A DNA stretch of 64,000 nt from CAKXIK01 sp050947015 (GCA_050947015.1 JBMNVT010000012.1:1-64000); one strand, 5' to 3'. Positions 10,138 to 18,433 are shown, numbered from the stretch's first letter. The notes: generated from the letters alone by a model not told the origin. Numbers and translations are program-made.

Positions 10138-10482
10138 GTGGACAGTAGATATGTTCAGCAATTCAAAAAGGGTTCCCTTGAAATGATTCTTCTCTGCTTG
10201 ATTGCCAAACGAGAAACGTATGGTTACGAAATTATCACTGAATTAAATAATAATGGTGCTTCTGTTCTGGGATATGCCAAGGAAGGGACGGTTTATCCGA
10301 TCCTTTATCGGTTGCAACAAGCAGAACTTATTAAGTGCAGAATTGCTCCTGCCGCTGCAAATGGCGGTTCAAAAAAATATTATTCTCTTACGGAGAAAGG
10401 AAAAGAAACTTTAACGGAATTGGTTGCATTTTGGGAGAATTATACCGAATGTGTTAATGGTTTTATTAGAAGCTGTAATTAA
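10138..10482 (+). CDS. PadR family transcriptional regulator
   Basis: A 114-residue winged-helix repressor. The N-terminal part (SLEMILLCLIAKRETYGYEI) is typical of PadR, followed by the wing (GTVYPILYRLQ) and the SLTEKGKE strand-turn. PadR proteins usually repress their own operon and are released by small-molecule or stress signals. The start is GTG at 10138 after TAGGAGG. The next gene begins 15 bp downstream and encodes a HAAS-domain membrane protein, the usual partner of PadR. Base composition is clearly AT-richer than the element genes before it. Confidence 0.88.
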   Translation: MDSRYVQQFKKGSLEMILLCLIAKRETYGYEIITELNNNGASVLGYAKEGTVYPILYRLQQAELIKCRIAPAAANGGSKKYYSLTEKGKETLTELVAFWENYTECVNGFIRSCN

Positions 10483-10496
10483 ACGGAGATGACAAT

Positions 10497-10958
10497 ATGA
10501 AAGAACATTACATAAAACAGGTAAAAAAGGAACTTTTGATTTCACGAAAGCAGAAAAATGATGTGCTTCGAGATTTAGATGAAGTGTTCACTTCTGCCAT
10601 GGAGCATGGTGAAACGGAACAACAAGTAATCGAGCGATTAGGTTCACCTAAAGATTTTGCTATAAGCACGGAAGAACAGTTGGGCATTGATCGTACCGCT
10701 CTCAGAAAACGAAATAATATCATTTTTATAATTATTTCAATCGGTGTATCTGTGTTGGCTTTTGTACTGTTTGGGACGCTTTACTTAAAACAACTCCCGG
10801 ATGGAGTAATAGGGCAAGCTGATGCGATGACAAACATTAGAATTAACGGCATAGGTGCAATAGATCCTTCACTTATCTTTTTGGTGATCGGAATAGCTGC
10901 AATCATCGTGCTGGTTGTTCGAATCTTAAAAATCATGTGCAATGATAGGAGGAAATGA
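10497..10958 (+). CDS. HAAS/DUF1700-type membrane protein, PadR partner
   Basis: A 153-residue protein. Its cytoplasmic N-terminal half has the helical HAAS pattern (short amphipathic helices ending in ERLGSPKDFA), followed by two membrane segments at about residues 78-98 and 124-145. HAAS proteins are commonly encoded right after PadR and are thought to act in signal relay or membrane association. Spacing is 15 bp to padR, and the stop overlaps the start of the next lipoprotein gene. The partner role is inferred from the arrangement. Confidence 0.7.
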   Translation: MKEHYIKQVKKELLISRKQKNDVLRDLDEVFTSAMEHGETEQQVIERLGSPKDFAISTEEQLGIDRTALRKRNNIIFIIISIGVSVLAFVLFGTLYLKQLPDGVIGQADAMTNIRINGIGAIDPSLIFLVIGIAAIIVLVVRILKIMCNDRRK

Positions 10959-11392
10959 TGAAGAAAGTTATCTCTATACTTACACTCATTATGCTCTGTT
11001 TGCTGACCGCTTGCAGTACGCAAGAAAGTCCTAAAAGCCCAGGTATAGATCCTGACTCGTTTGATGTTTTGGATGCCGGAGTCTGGCCGGAAAACGAATA
11101 TACTAAAGAACTGCCAATTCCTGCTGGAACGGTAAATAATGCTTATGTGGATACCAAAAATGATTACTGTGTTATCATGATTGATGATATGAGCCAAATG
11201 CAATTTGATGAGTATATCGTTTCATTAGAAAGTGAAGGATATTCAGAAATTGAGTATGTTGCAGAAGAAATAAAGGGGGAAGATTATACTTCTATTGGAA
11301 CCCTGTACTCCAACGGAACAACTTCTACCAGTATTTCATTTGCGGATGGCAATTTGGGAATGTATATTGTAATAGAACGTGACGTGCAATAA
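10958..11392 (+). CDS. Putative lipoprotein of the PadR cargo operon
   Basis: The N-terminus has a lipoprotein signal peptide with a lipobox (LLTAC), so the mature protein should be anchored outside the membrane by its Cys. The rest, about 125 residues, is acidic and probably a small alpha/beta domain; I do not recognise the family. The ATG at 10958 is preferred because AGGAGG ends five bases before it; an in-frame ATG at 10955 is too close. The start overlaps the stop of the HAAS gene, so the two are translationally coupled. Confidence 0.65.
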   Translation: MKKVISILTLIMLCLLTACSTQESPKSPGIDPDSFDVLDAGVWPENEYTKELPIPAGTVNNAYVDTKNDYCVIMIDDMSQMQFDEYIVSLESEGYSEIEYVAEEIKGEDYTSIGTLYSNGTTSTSISFADGNLGMYIVIERDVQ

Positions 11393-11469
11393 CAAAACGT
11401 TTTTTTAAGACAAAAAACACATTTTGCTTTAGAAATTACTTCCTGAATCTTTCAAAGTGTGACTATTCA

Positions 11470-11484
11470 AACAAGCTGCTTGTT
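11470..11484. repeat. Short inverted repeat before the secreted-protein gene
   Basis: AACAAG and CTTGTT flank a CTG centre, about 30 bp before the start of the next gene. The 122-bp gap (11393-11514) holds no other clear signal; the palindrome could be an operator. Confidence 0.3.
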
Positions 11485-11514
11485 CAAGATTACCCGTTTC
11501 TAAAGGAGAATTTT

Positions 11515-12024
11515 ATGAATAAGCACATGAGAAAGTTGATGTCTGTTTTTATGGCTATCTGCCTGTTCTGTTCGTTTGGAACCTTCACTGCTTTTGCAGC
11601 AGAAACTGAGCAGGCTCCCATTGTTATTGGAGAGTTTGACGGTCTGCTGAGCGATTATTGGACATCTGATGCCCCCATGCCCAAGGCAGTTGCCAACGTG
11701 CGGATTAATTCCTACGCAACCTATGATGAAAACGACGGTGTGCAGGTTAAGGTAAAGCTGTATGTCCCGTGGTATGAATCCCCGAAGCCTGAATTTACCG
11801 GTATGAGCGGCACCGTCACGGTTGACCTGAACGGTACATCTGACTCTACCTCTTTCTTTGAAACTGCAAATGGCGAGGAGACTATTGAATCCGACGTTGA
11901 TACCGGCGTCACTGGCGATTCTGGCGATACCGGAACTGTTAGTGTTTCGGGTGTTGCTACTGCAAACAATGCCTTGCTGGGCGGAGGTGTCTTCGGCATT
12001 TCCTACGACATTACCATTCCCTGA
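11515..12024 (+). CDS. Secreted protein of unknown function
   Basis: A 169-residue protein with a Sec signal peptide (positive start, hydrophobic core to about residue 27, cleavage near AFAAE). The mature part is Thr/Ser/Gly/Asp-rich and predicted mostly beta, with a low-complexity stretch of alternating Thr, Gly, Asp and Val. No catalytic motif is seen and I do not recognise the family. AAAGGAG precedes the ATG. It sits alone between the PadR operon and the two-component genes and ends at a strong terminator. It may be a surface partner of the adjacent ABC/two-component module, but that is only position-based inference. Confidence 0.6.
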   Translation: MNKHMRKLMSVFMAICLFCSFGTFTAFAAETEQAPIVIGEFDGLLSDYWTSDAPMPKAVANVRINSYATYDENDGVQVKVKLYVPWYESPKPEFTGMSGTVTVDLNGTSDSTSFFETANGEETIESDVDTGVTGDSGDTGTVSVSGVATANNALLGGGVFGISYDITIP

Positions 12025-12113
12025 TTGTCATAGCGATTTAAAATAAATATACGCAAAATAATCGTTGAGTAAGCAGCTTCAGGATAGTCACAGAATAGCA
12101 AATGTGAGTTTTG

Positions 12114-12156
12114 AGCGTTGTTATGTAGCCATATCTGCATAACAACGCTTTTTCCC
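12114..12156 (+). terminator. Terminator after the secreted-protein gene
   Basis: A perfect 12-bp stem (AGCGTTGTTATG with its complement) and a 12-base loop, followed by a T-rich run. Confidence 0.8.
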
Positions 12157-12174
12157 TTTTTAGCGCAGCGTAGC

Positions 12175-12244
12175 CACCACAAATTTTGTGGTGTTCGGTC
12201 AGAGGTGCGTCAGCACTCTGCCGGGGGATTGGGGAACTCCCCAA
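12175..12244. other. Cluster of three hairpins in element non-coding DNA
   Basis: Three neighbouring inverted repeats occur: 12175-12193 (9-bp perfect arms CACCACAAA), 12200-12220 (CAGAGG...CTCTG, one bulge) and 12229-12244 (TTGGGG/CCCCAA). The gap 12025-12343 has no credible gene. The segment looks like conserved backbone of CTn-type elements, possibly near an origin of transfer or a structured RNA; neither can be shown here. Confidence 0.4.
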
Positions 12245-12343
12245 CAAGCGGAAAGGGATAAGCTTTCGCCAGACAGCACAAAGGGCTGGAGGGCAAAAGG
12301 ATATCCCTTTCCATTGCTTGCAAAATCAACATGGATTTCTACT

Positions 12344-13711
12344 TCATTGTTTCATTGGAATCGAAATGCAGATGGTCAGACCGTGAGGTGTTCTTTGCTC
12401 AAAGCAAAGCGTTCCGTTATGCGCCTGAACAATTTGCCTTACTAATTTTAGTCCCAGTCCATGTGCTGTTTCGCCGGTTGCCTGGTATTCTTTCTTGGGG
12501 AATATCCCCTGATTAAGCGTTTTTAGCTGCTCGTCAGTCATGCCCGCACCATCATCTGCAATGTATATTTGGCATAAATTATGATGGCGTTTTATTTGAA
12601 CAGTAATACCGCATCCGTCGGGATTATGCTTTATGGCGTTTCCGATTAAATTATCCAAAGCTCTTTTGAGCAGGGGGGGATCCCCTTGAATAATCATCAT
12701 TTCTGCACCCGGTTCTGCTGTCAGTTCAAAGGAATAGGTGTCGTCTGTTTCGCCATTTAGATAATGACTGATAACCTGCCGGACTAATTCCAGAGGATAA
12801 ATCGTTTCAACATGAAGGGGCTGCATGGAATACTCCAGCTTTGAAGCTAAATTCAAATCGGTTATCAAATTGCGGAGTTTTAATCCTTGTTGCTTGATGA
12901 TCCCTGCCTGTATTCTGACCTCATCGGGCGCCTCGTGGTTTTCTTCGATTTCTTCCGCATATCCGAGTACCATGGAAAGCGGTGTGCGTATGTCGTGAGA
13001 AATACCGTTGATCCATTCGGCACGAGCCTGCTCTTTTTTTAGAAGATGTGTTCCGGCAGTATTTAGTTTGTGGTTGATTTCCGCAAGCTCCCCCTTTTCA
13101 CTAAGTGAGATTTTTTGTCCGGCGGAGATGGACTCAATTCCCTGAAGAACAGGTGTGATTGCTTTTTCTATTTTATGAGTGTTTCGCCAGAACAGCAGCA
13201 GCACCAGAAAAATATTAGCAGTCACAACAAAAACAATACCCGCTAAGACGAAGGAAGCATATTGCGTATCCATGGTGTAGTTCCACTTCACAAGGCTGTC
13301 CGGAGTGCCTCCCACAACGAGCAGGCCTGCAGTATGCTCCTGAACATAGGTAGGGTATTCTTTCAGATACCAGCGGCTGAATTTGGCAATGTCTGTAGCG
13401 GTATATTGCAGCGGCAAATCATCCGGCAGATTCTTCTGCCAGATTACAGCTCCGGCATCATTCAGTAGCATAGCCCATGCCTGCTTCTCGGACAGGAGCC
13501 TGCTTGCTGTAGAATCGGCAGTTATTTTTCCGGTTTCATCTACAGAAATATGCTGGCTGATTGTCTGCACCGGTATTTCAGAGTCACTGGATTTACTGTT
13601 TGCAAACAGCAAAACACCTACAATCAGCGTAATATTCAAAACCAGAAAAAGCAGTAATATCAGTATGGTAGAGATAAAATATTTCCGAAAAAGCCGGTAT
13701 GCAGTTTCCAT
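12344..13711 (-). CDS. Sensor histidine kinase, cargo two-component system
   Basis: A 455-residue membrane kinase. Two membrane segments (about 11-33 and 170-192) flank an extracellular sensor of some 135 residues. Then come a HAMP-like linker, the phospho-acceptor H-box (GISHDIRTPLSMV), the N-box (NLIGNAIKHNPDG) and the G boxes (DDGAGM, GLGLKLV). The start overlaps the response-regulator stop as TAATG, which implies coupled translation. The adjacent LanFEG-like transporter on the other strand suggests it senses an antimicrobial peptide or envelope damage, as NisK- or BceS-type kinases do. The ligand is unknown. Confidence 0.9.
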   Translation of the reverse strand: METAYRLFRKYFISTILILLLFLVLNITLIVGVLLFANSKSSDSEIPVQTISQHISVDETGKITADSTASRLLSEKQAWAMLLNDAGAVIWQKNLPDDLPLQYTATDIAKFSRWYLKEYPTYVQEHTAGLLVVGGTPDSLVKWNYTMDTQYASFVLAGIVFVVTANIFLVLLLFWRNTHKIEKAITPVLQGIESISAGQKISLSEKGELAEINHKLNTAGTHLLKKEQARAEWINGISHDIRTPLSMVLGYAEEIEENHEAPDEVRIQAGIIKQQGLKLRNLITDLNLASKLEYSMQPLHVETIYPLELVRQVISHYLNGETDDTYSFELTAEPGAEMMIIQGDPPLLKRALDNLIGNAIKHNPDGCGITVQIKRHHNLCQIYIADDGAGMTDEQLKTLNQGIFPKKEYQATGETAHGLGLKLVRQIVQAHNGTLCFEQRTPHGLTICISIPMKQ

Positions 13712-14403
13712 TATTTTACCCCCTTGACAATTAGCTTGTATCCCAGACCTTTTACAGTAAGTAAAGAAACCGGTGTGGAGGGATTTTTTTCAATCTTCTC
13801 CCGAAGATGGCGGATATGTGTCATCAGCGTACTTTCATAACCTTGCCAAAATTCTCCGCAGACTGTCTGACAGAGGGAACCGATGGTAACGATATGCCCG
13901 GCATTTTCAGCCAGCTTTAAGAATATGCCATATTCTTTTGCTGTCAGAGAAACAATCTTACCTTCTTGCAAGACCTCCGCTTTATCCAAGTCAACATTCA
14001 CAGCGTCCAGGACGATGATACGATTGCTCTCCGGATAGGCACGCTTCAAAATGGCATTGACACGCAATAGAAGCTCTTTTGGAAGGAATGGCTTTATCAG
14101 GTAATCATCCGCCCCAAGCTCAAAACCGGAAAAACGATCTTCCGCTTCGCCTCTTGCAGTCAGCATAAGAACCGGAACCTTACTGGTTGCTCTGATTTCC
14201 TGTAATAGTTCAAACCCGTCCATTTCTGGCATCATCACATCAAGAATAATCATGTCCGGCATTTTTGTTGACAGGATTTTTAAGGCGTCTTTCGCAGAAG
14301 CGGCAGTAACGATATTTGTATAGCCTGCCCGCTCAAAAATGGATTTTGTCATTATCAGCAAATCCTTTTCATCATCAACGATGAGAATTGATTTATCAAG
14401 CAT
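13711..14403 (-). CDS. OmpR family response regulator
   Basis: A 230-residue regulator. The receiver domain (1-120) shows the acidic pair (VDDEKD), the phospho-acceptor Asp in IILDVMMPEMDG and the conserved Lys in YLIKPF. The C-terminal winged helix has the typical LTAKEYGIFLKLAEN and TLMTHIRHLREK segments. It is encoded first in a two-gene operon with the kinase and reads away from the ABC genes. Four 11-bp-phased repeats in the divergent intergenic region are its likely binding site. Confidence 0.92.
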   Translation of the reverse strand: MLDKSILIVDDEKDLLIMTKSIFERAGYTNIVTAASAKDALKILSTKMPDMIILDVMMPEMDGFELLQEIRATSKVPVLMLTARGEAEDRFSGFELGADDYLIKPFLPKELLLRVNAILKRAYPESNRIIVLDAVNVDLDKAEVLQEGKIVSLTAKEYGIFLKLAENAGHIVTIGSLCQTVCGEFWQGYESTLMTHIRHLREKIEKNPSTPVSLLTVKGLGYKLIVKGVK

Positions 14404-14451
14404 TTTTTACACCTCCCGGATGGTGTTTTGAATGGTTTATAGTCTATACCC

Positions 14452-14481
14452 ATTATACTGCATCCGGTCAAGGCTGTACAA
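14452..14481 (-). promoter_or_regulatory. Promoter of the response regulator/kinase operon
   Basis: On the minus strand, TTGTAC (14476-14481) and TATAAT (14452-14457) are separated by 18 bp. A single TCAAGG (14468-14473 on the plus strand) lies inside the spacer. Confidence 0.55.
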
Positions 14482-14495
14482 CTTGCAGGATGCAA

Positions 14496-14539
14496 TCTCA
14501 AGGAAATCTCAAGGTAGCCTCAAACTGTACTCAAGGTAG
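14496..14539 (+). promoter_or_regulatory. Four 11-bp phased direct repeats, likely response-regulator operator
   Basis: Four consecutive 11-mers start at 14496, 14507, 14518 and 14529. Three carry CTCAAGG and the third carries CTCAAAC. The last repeat ends 6 bp before a TAAAAT -10-like box (14546-14551), so the repeats cover the -35 region of the ABC operon. OmpR-type regulators such as NisR and SpaR activate from repeats with this one-turn spacing. Confidence 0.65.
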
Positions 14540-14578
14540 CTGTAGTAAAATTCAGTTATCAAAAGGAGGGCATATCTT

Positions 14579-15502
14579 ATGAACGACTATATCATTCAGA
14601 CAAAAAATCTCACAAAGCAGTATGGCTTACAGAAAAGTGTTGACAACTTAAATATTCATGTAAAGCGTGGCCGCATTTATGGCTTGCTCGGAAGAAATGG
14701 AGCGGGAAAGACAACCACTATGAAGATGCTGCTGGGGCTTACCGTACCCACGTCCGGAACCGTCCATATTTTTGGGGAAAATATGCAGACACAAAGCCAG
14801 GAGGTTCTTCCACGGATTGGCAGTCTGATAGAATCTCCGGGATTTTACCCAAATCTGACCGCTACCGAAAATCTGAAAATTTTTGCCGACCTGCGGGGAC
14901 TTACAAAAGCTTCTTACATTAAAAGTGCATTAGAACTTGTGGGGCTGCCGTATCGGGATAAAAAGCTGTTTTCTCAGTATTCTTTGGGTATGAAACAGCG
15001 TCTTGCCATTGCACTTGCTGTGATGCACAACCCGGATTTGCTGATTTTAGACGAACCCATTAACGGGCTCGATCCTATCGGCATAGCCGAAGTGCGTGGA
15101 TTTATCCGGGAACTGTGCGATTTGCAGGGAAAAACCATTTTGATTTCCAGTCATATTCTTTCTGAAATTGCGTTGCTGGCAGATGATGTTGGGATCATCG
15201 ACCATGGCGTATTACTGGAAGAAGAAAGTCTGAAAGAACTGGAACAGAAAAACCGCCATTATTTCCACTTTACAGTATCAGACAGCCGAATTGCAGAACA
15301 GGTCTTGCAGGCAGGGTTTCAAACTACGGATTATATCGTATGCGATCAGAATAACATCCAGCTTATGGATGTGAATGTGCCGGCTTCAGCGATTGTTCGG
15401 GCATTTGTCCAGCAGGGATTGGAGGTTTCAGAAGCTCGTCTGTGTGAAGATACCTTGGAAGATTACTTCAAGCGGGTAACAGGAGGTGAAGGAATTGCTT
15501 AA
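14579..15502 (+). CDS. ABC transporter ATP-binding protein, BcrA/LanF-like
   Basis: A 307-residue ATPase with Walker A (GRNGAGKTTT, about residue 38), Q-loop region (GSLIESPGFYPN), signature (YSLGMKQRLAIA), Walker B (LLILDEPINGLDP) and H-loop (ISSHILSEI). The C-terminal extension of some 90 residues is usual for the BcrA/LanF group, which expels bacitracin or lantibiotics from the membrane. AAAGGAGGG lies before the ATG. It overlaps the first permease gene by 17 bp. Transcription probably depends on the phased repeats upstream. The substrate is not known. Confidence 0.9.
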   Translation: MNDYIIQTKNLTKQYGLQKSVDNLNIHVKRGRIYGLLGRNGAGKTTTMKMLLGLTVPTSGTVHIFGENMQTQSQEVLPRIGSLIESPGFYPNLTATENLKIFADLRGLTKASYIKSALELVGLPYRDKKLFSQYSLGMKQRLAIALAVMHNPDLLILDEPINGLDPIGIAEVRGFIRELCDLQGKTILISSHILSEIALLADDVGIIDHGVLLEEESLKELEQKNRHYFHFTVSDSRIAEQVLQAGFQTTDYIVCDQNNIQLMDVNVPASAIVRAFVQQGLEVSEARLCEDTLEDYFKRVTGGEGIA

Positions 15503-16280
15503 GCTGATAAAGAATGAATTCCGGAAGTTAAAACGGAAAAAGTTTATTCCGTTGACGGTTTTGGCAGCTTTTCTGTTTCCGGTTCCTTTGACCTACCTCA
15601 TGACAACTCCTTCTATGATGGAGCGGTATACAGATAAAGCCGATGCTTTTGACGGTTTATTTAATATGGTTTTGGGATACGGTATTCAGTTTCTGCTTCC
15701 CTGCATCATTGGTGTAATTGCCGCTTTGCTTTTTTTCATGGAGAGGGACAATGATACATTCAAAAATCTGCGGACAATTCCCGTTACCAGCACGCAAATG
15801 GTTCTGGCTAAAATACTCGTCCTATTTCTGTTCGGAATACTCTTTTGCGTAGCTTCTACGATTGCCACCATCCTGTGCGGCATGATGACATTAGAGGTTT
15901 ATGGGATTGCGTATAAACTGTTTCTGGCAGTAGAAACAGGGATTTTCATTACAGCAGGAACATTGCCGCTGATTGTTCTGGTAGTGTTTTTCAGCAAAAC
16001 TTATATTTTCTCTATTCTGTTATGTGTATTTTATAGCGTACTGAATATGAGTGCAACTGCACTGTTTGATGCACTCCCGAAAGCGATCCTGTGGCTTCTG
16101 CCAACACCACTCACTACTTTTTGGAGCGCCGGAGATATGGAAAGGCATGGGATTAGAATGAATCTGGAACAAATGCAGGGACTGATTCCCTCCACATTTC
16201 AGGTAGTAATCATTCTTGGAATCATAGCGGCTGTTTCCTATGTTCTGATTGACAGATTTTACAAAAGGAAGGGGGCGTAA
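15486..16280 (+). CDS. ABC-2 type permease, LanE/LanG-like
   Basis: A 264-residue membrane protein with about six hydrophobic segments and a basic N-terminus (KNEFRKLKRKK) typical of BcrB/LanE permeases. The loop MERDNDTFKNLRTIPV is the usual cytoplasmic coupling motif of this family. It overlaps the ATPase gene by 17 bp and is followed after 2 bp by a second permease. Together they should form a heterodimeric membrane part of an exporter or immunity pump. Confidence 0.85.
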   Translation: MKELLKLIKNEFRKLKRKKFIPLTVLAAFLFPVPLTYLMTTPSMMERYTDKADAFDGLFNMVLGYGIQFLLPCIIGVIAALLFFMERDNDTFKNLRTIPVTSTQMVLAKILVLFLFGILFCVASTIATILCGMMTLEVYGIAYKLFLAVETGIFITAGTLPLIVLVVFFSKTYIFSILLCVFYSVLNMSATALFDALPKAILWLLPTPLTTFWSAGDMERHGIRMNLEQMQGLIPSTFQVVIILGIIAAVSYVLIDRFYKRKGA

Positions 16281-16282
16281 AA

Positions 16283-17062
16283 ATGGTACGCATTATCAAA
16301 ACAGAATTTTATAAACTGAAACGGTATCATATTCTCTGGGCTGGTGTTGCTCTTATGCTTCTTTCGGTTTTGCTGACGCTGTTCACTTCGATGGCAAACG
16401 ATGGCTCCGTATGGGATTTTGCATACCTTACGGAGCAGGTCATTAAAAATAATATGTCCATGATCTTTCCGATGTGCATTACCCTGATTGCAGGGTATAT
16501 CATTTCACGAGAGCGGACAGATGATACCTTGAAAAGCATTCTGACAGTGCCGGTTTCATTCCGGCGTATGCTGGCAGGAAAACTCATTGTATGCGGTGCT
16601 TTGTCCGCTATGTTCGGAGTGATTTGCGGCGTTTTTACAGTCCTTGCGGAATTTGCGGCAGGCTTTCCCGGATTTAGCTTTTTACTGGCAGTTAAGGCAG
16701 TCTTGCAGATTACAGCAGTGAACTTTTTTCTCTACCTTGCTGTGCTGCCTATTATTGTCCTTACCAGTCGGGCGGCAAACGGATTTTTGGCAGGTGTCAT
16801 CCTTGCATTTGTCTATGGTTATGGCGGTATGTTTGCGGCAGGCAATATGACCTTAGCAAATCTATATCCGATCACTGCAAGCCTTGGGATGGTTGGCTAT
16901 CGCAGTTATGATGAAGCTGTGCATTGGAATATCTTTCTTTGTTTCTTCAGTTTGCTTTTAGCGACAGGCATTTCCATTCTATTGATTACCTGCCTGAAGA
17001 ACAAAGAACCGAAACAGGTAAAGAAGAAATCCGTAAAGGCAGCACCCAAGAAAGGATGGTAA
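16283..17062 (+). CDS. ABC-2 type permease, second subunit
   Basis: A 259-residue membrane protein with about six hydrophobic segments. The cytoplasmic motif ISRERTDDTLKSILTVPVSF corresponds to the one in the preceding permease, so the two are paralogues. The C-terminus is strongly basic (KNKEPKQVKKKSVKAAPKK). The gene starts 2 bp after its neighbour and ends 7 bp before a lipoprotein gene. An ATPase plus two different permeases is the LanFEG immunity arrangement. Confidence 0.85.
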   Translation: MVRIIKTEFYKLKRYHILWAGVALMLLSVLLTLFTSMANDGSVWDFAYLTEQVIKNNMSMIFPMCITLIAGYIISRERTDDTLKSILTVPVSFRRMLAGKLIVCGALSAMFGVICGVFTVLAEFAAGFPGFSFLLAVKAVLQITAVNFFLYLAVLPIIVLTSRAANGFLAGVILAFVYGYGGMFAAGNMTLANLYPITASLGMVGYRSYDEAVHWNIFLCFFSLLLATGISILLITCLKNKEPKQVKKKSVKAAPKKGW

Positions 17063-17069
17063 CGCTTCG

Positions 17070-17531
17070 ATGAAAAAAATAATGACGTTATTCCTGACAA
17101 TACTTTTGGGATGCTTTGTATTGTCTGGATGCACAAAAGATGAGATTCTCAATCATTATAACAATGCCATTCAGGCAATAGGTTCTATTGAACTTACCAA
17201 TAGTCTGGTGTTGAAGGGTAAAAAGGAAAAGGGAGTAGATGACTATACGGGAACATATCAGGCAGATTACAAGAATTTTTCTGATACGGAATATCTCTTT
17301 GGCGGGACATCTATTGAAAGAGAAGCCGGAAAAGAGATAGCTGTCACTTGCACTTTGAACATTACTTCTGGTGTAGCAAAGGTATTCTGGATTTCCGGGG
17401 ATGATGATCCGGTAATATTGATTGAAACTGAGGGCACTTACAGTGATACAATAACGCTCCCTGACGGTGGTAATTATTTCGGCATTGAGTGTTCAGATTT
17501 TACTGGCAGTGTGGAGTTAAATATTGAATAA
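17070..17531 (+). CDS. Putative lipoprotein of the ABC operon
   Basis: A 153-residue protein with a lipoprotein signal (hydrophobic stretch then lipobox LSGC). The mature domain looks beta-rich with no recognised motif. It is the last gene of the ABC operon, 7 bp after the second permease. Anchored lipoproteins beside LanFEG pumps can act as immunity (LanI-like) proteins that bind the peptide; that role is possible here but rests only on position. Confidence 0.6.
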   Translation: MKKIMTLFLTILLGCFVLSGCTKDEILNHYNNAIQAIGSIELTNSLVLKGKKEKGVDDYTGTYQADYKNFSDTEYLFGGTSIEREAGKEIAVTCTLNITSGVAKVFWISGDDDPVILIETEGTYSDTITLPDGGNYFGIECSDFTGSVELNIE

Positions 17532-17597
17532 TAGCTTGCTGAATGTTAAATGACTACTTTATTTTAATATTATGCAAGAGATGTTATGGGTATAGAA

Positions 17598-17636
17598 AAA
17601 CCAGCAGAAACAAGTCATTTCTTGCTCTGCTGGTTT
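17598..17636. terminator. Bidirectional terminator between ABC operon and XRE gene
   Basis: AAACCAGCAGA (17598-17608) pairs with TCTGCTGGTTT (17626-17636), with an inner CAAG/CTTG pairing. The xre stop codon overlaps the right arm. Confidence 0.7.
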
Positions 17637-18000
17637 ACTCGGAACTGTGTGATTCAGATTTTTGCTGAAGGTCAAGGAGCTGTTCTGTTAGGAAGTCCAA
17701 TGTGTTGAGCAAAATCTGCTGATTATCACGACTGCATGACTGGAACTTTCCCATAAACCGCTGGAGTTCTTCTTCCACAATGGGAGTTGAAACTTGGAAC
17801 AGGACATTCGCTGAAATTCCCAATCGCTCTATCAGACGGGAAAGTGTTTCATAGGATGGATTTTTCCTTCCCTTTTCAATATCCTGAATTGTTTTGACCG
17901 CCAAGCCAGATTGATCCGCCAGTTCCTGCTGGGTCAAATTACACCGCACTCTTTCGGCTCGGATGTGTCTGCCCAGAAATTCAAGACTATCTTCCGGCAT
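17635..18000 (-). CDS. XRE family helix-turn-helix regulator
   Basis: A 121-residue protein. The HTH lies at about residues 10-65 (LTQQELADQSGLAVKTIQDI, then GRKNPSYETLSRLIERLGIS), in the classic phage/element repressor form. The C-terminal 50 residues are helical and may dimerise. It reads against the rest of the element and probably represses genes of the right-hand maintenance or transfer module. Inverted GTACCGA repeats lie in its upstream region. AGGTGA lies just before the ATG. Confidence 0.85.
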   Translation of the reverse strand: MPEDSLEFLGRHIRAERVRCNLTQQELADQSGLAVKTIQDIEKGRKNPSYETLSRLIERLGISANVLFQVSTPIVEEELQRFMGKFQSCSRDNQQILLNTLDFLTEQLLDLQQKSESHSSE

Positions 18001-18027
18001 GATTGTTCACCTCATATATATTCTATC

Positions 18028-18077
18028 GTACCGATTGCTATTTTGGTATTCCCTTGAAGTTGTGTTCTATTCGGTAC
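18028..18077. promoter_or_regulatory. Inverted GTACCGA repeats, candidate XRE operator
   Basis: GTACCGA (18028-18034) and TCGGTAC (18071-18077) are exact inverted copies separated by 36 bp, directly upstream of the XRE start. They may be two operator half-sites or two operators. Confidence 0.4.
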
Positions 18078-18167
18078 TATCATGCCGGTTTTTGAATTTA
18101 ATATGTATAAAGCCCTGACGGGAAGCAATAAAAAAAACAGCTTCTCACGGCAGGGTCTATTTGTACG

Positions 18168-18201
18168 CCACCCGTGGCTTGGCTGTAAAAATCACGGGTG
18201 G
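18168..18201. terminator. Hairpin in element regulatory gap
   Basis: CCACCCGTG (18168-18176) pairs with CACGGGTGG (18193-18201), followed by TATTTTTA. It lies in the gap 18001-18476, which has no credible gene but several hairpins. Confidence 0.5.
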
Positions 18202-18343
18202 TATTTTTATGTTTAGACGAATCAAAAATGATAATACATTAAAAAAAGTATAGCTCCACCGTGGGAGTCATTTGTTTCGTCGAACATACTATCATTCCTA
18301 TATAATAGCTACTATCGCACTTACTACCATATTTGGTTATACT

Positions 18344-18378
18344 GCGCCAGAAAGCCTGACAAGCTCTCTGGCGTTTTT
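18344..18378 (+). terminator. Hairpin with T-run before the sigma-like gene
   Basis: GCGCCAGA and TCTGGCG form a stem followed by TTTTT. It lies upstream of the sigma-like gene and may end a small untranslated transcript or act as an attenuator. Confidence 0.5.
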
Positions 18379-18433
18379 CCATGTCGATTTTTGCCGAATA
18401 ACGGCGGGAATCAAAGATGCCGCAGTCCACCTT

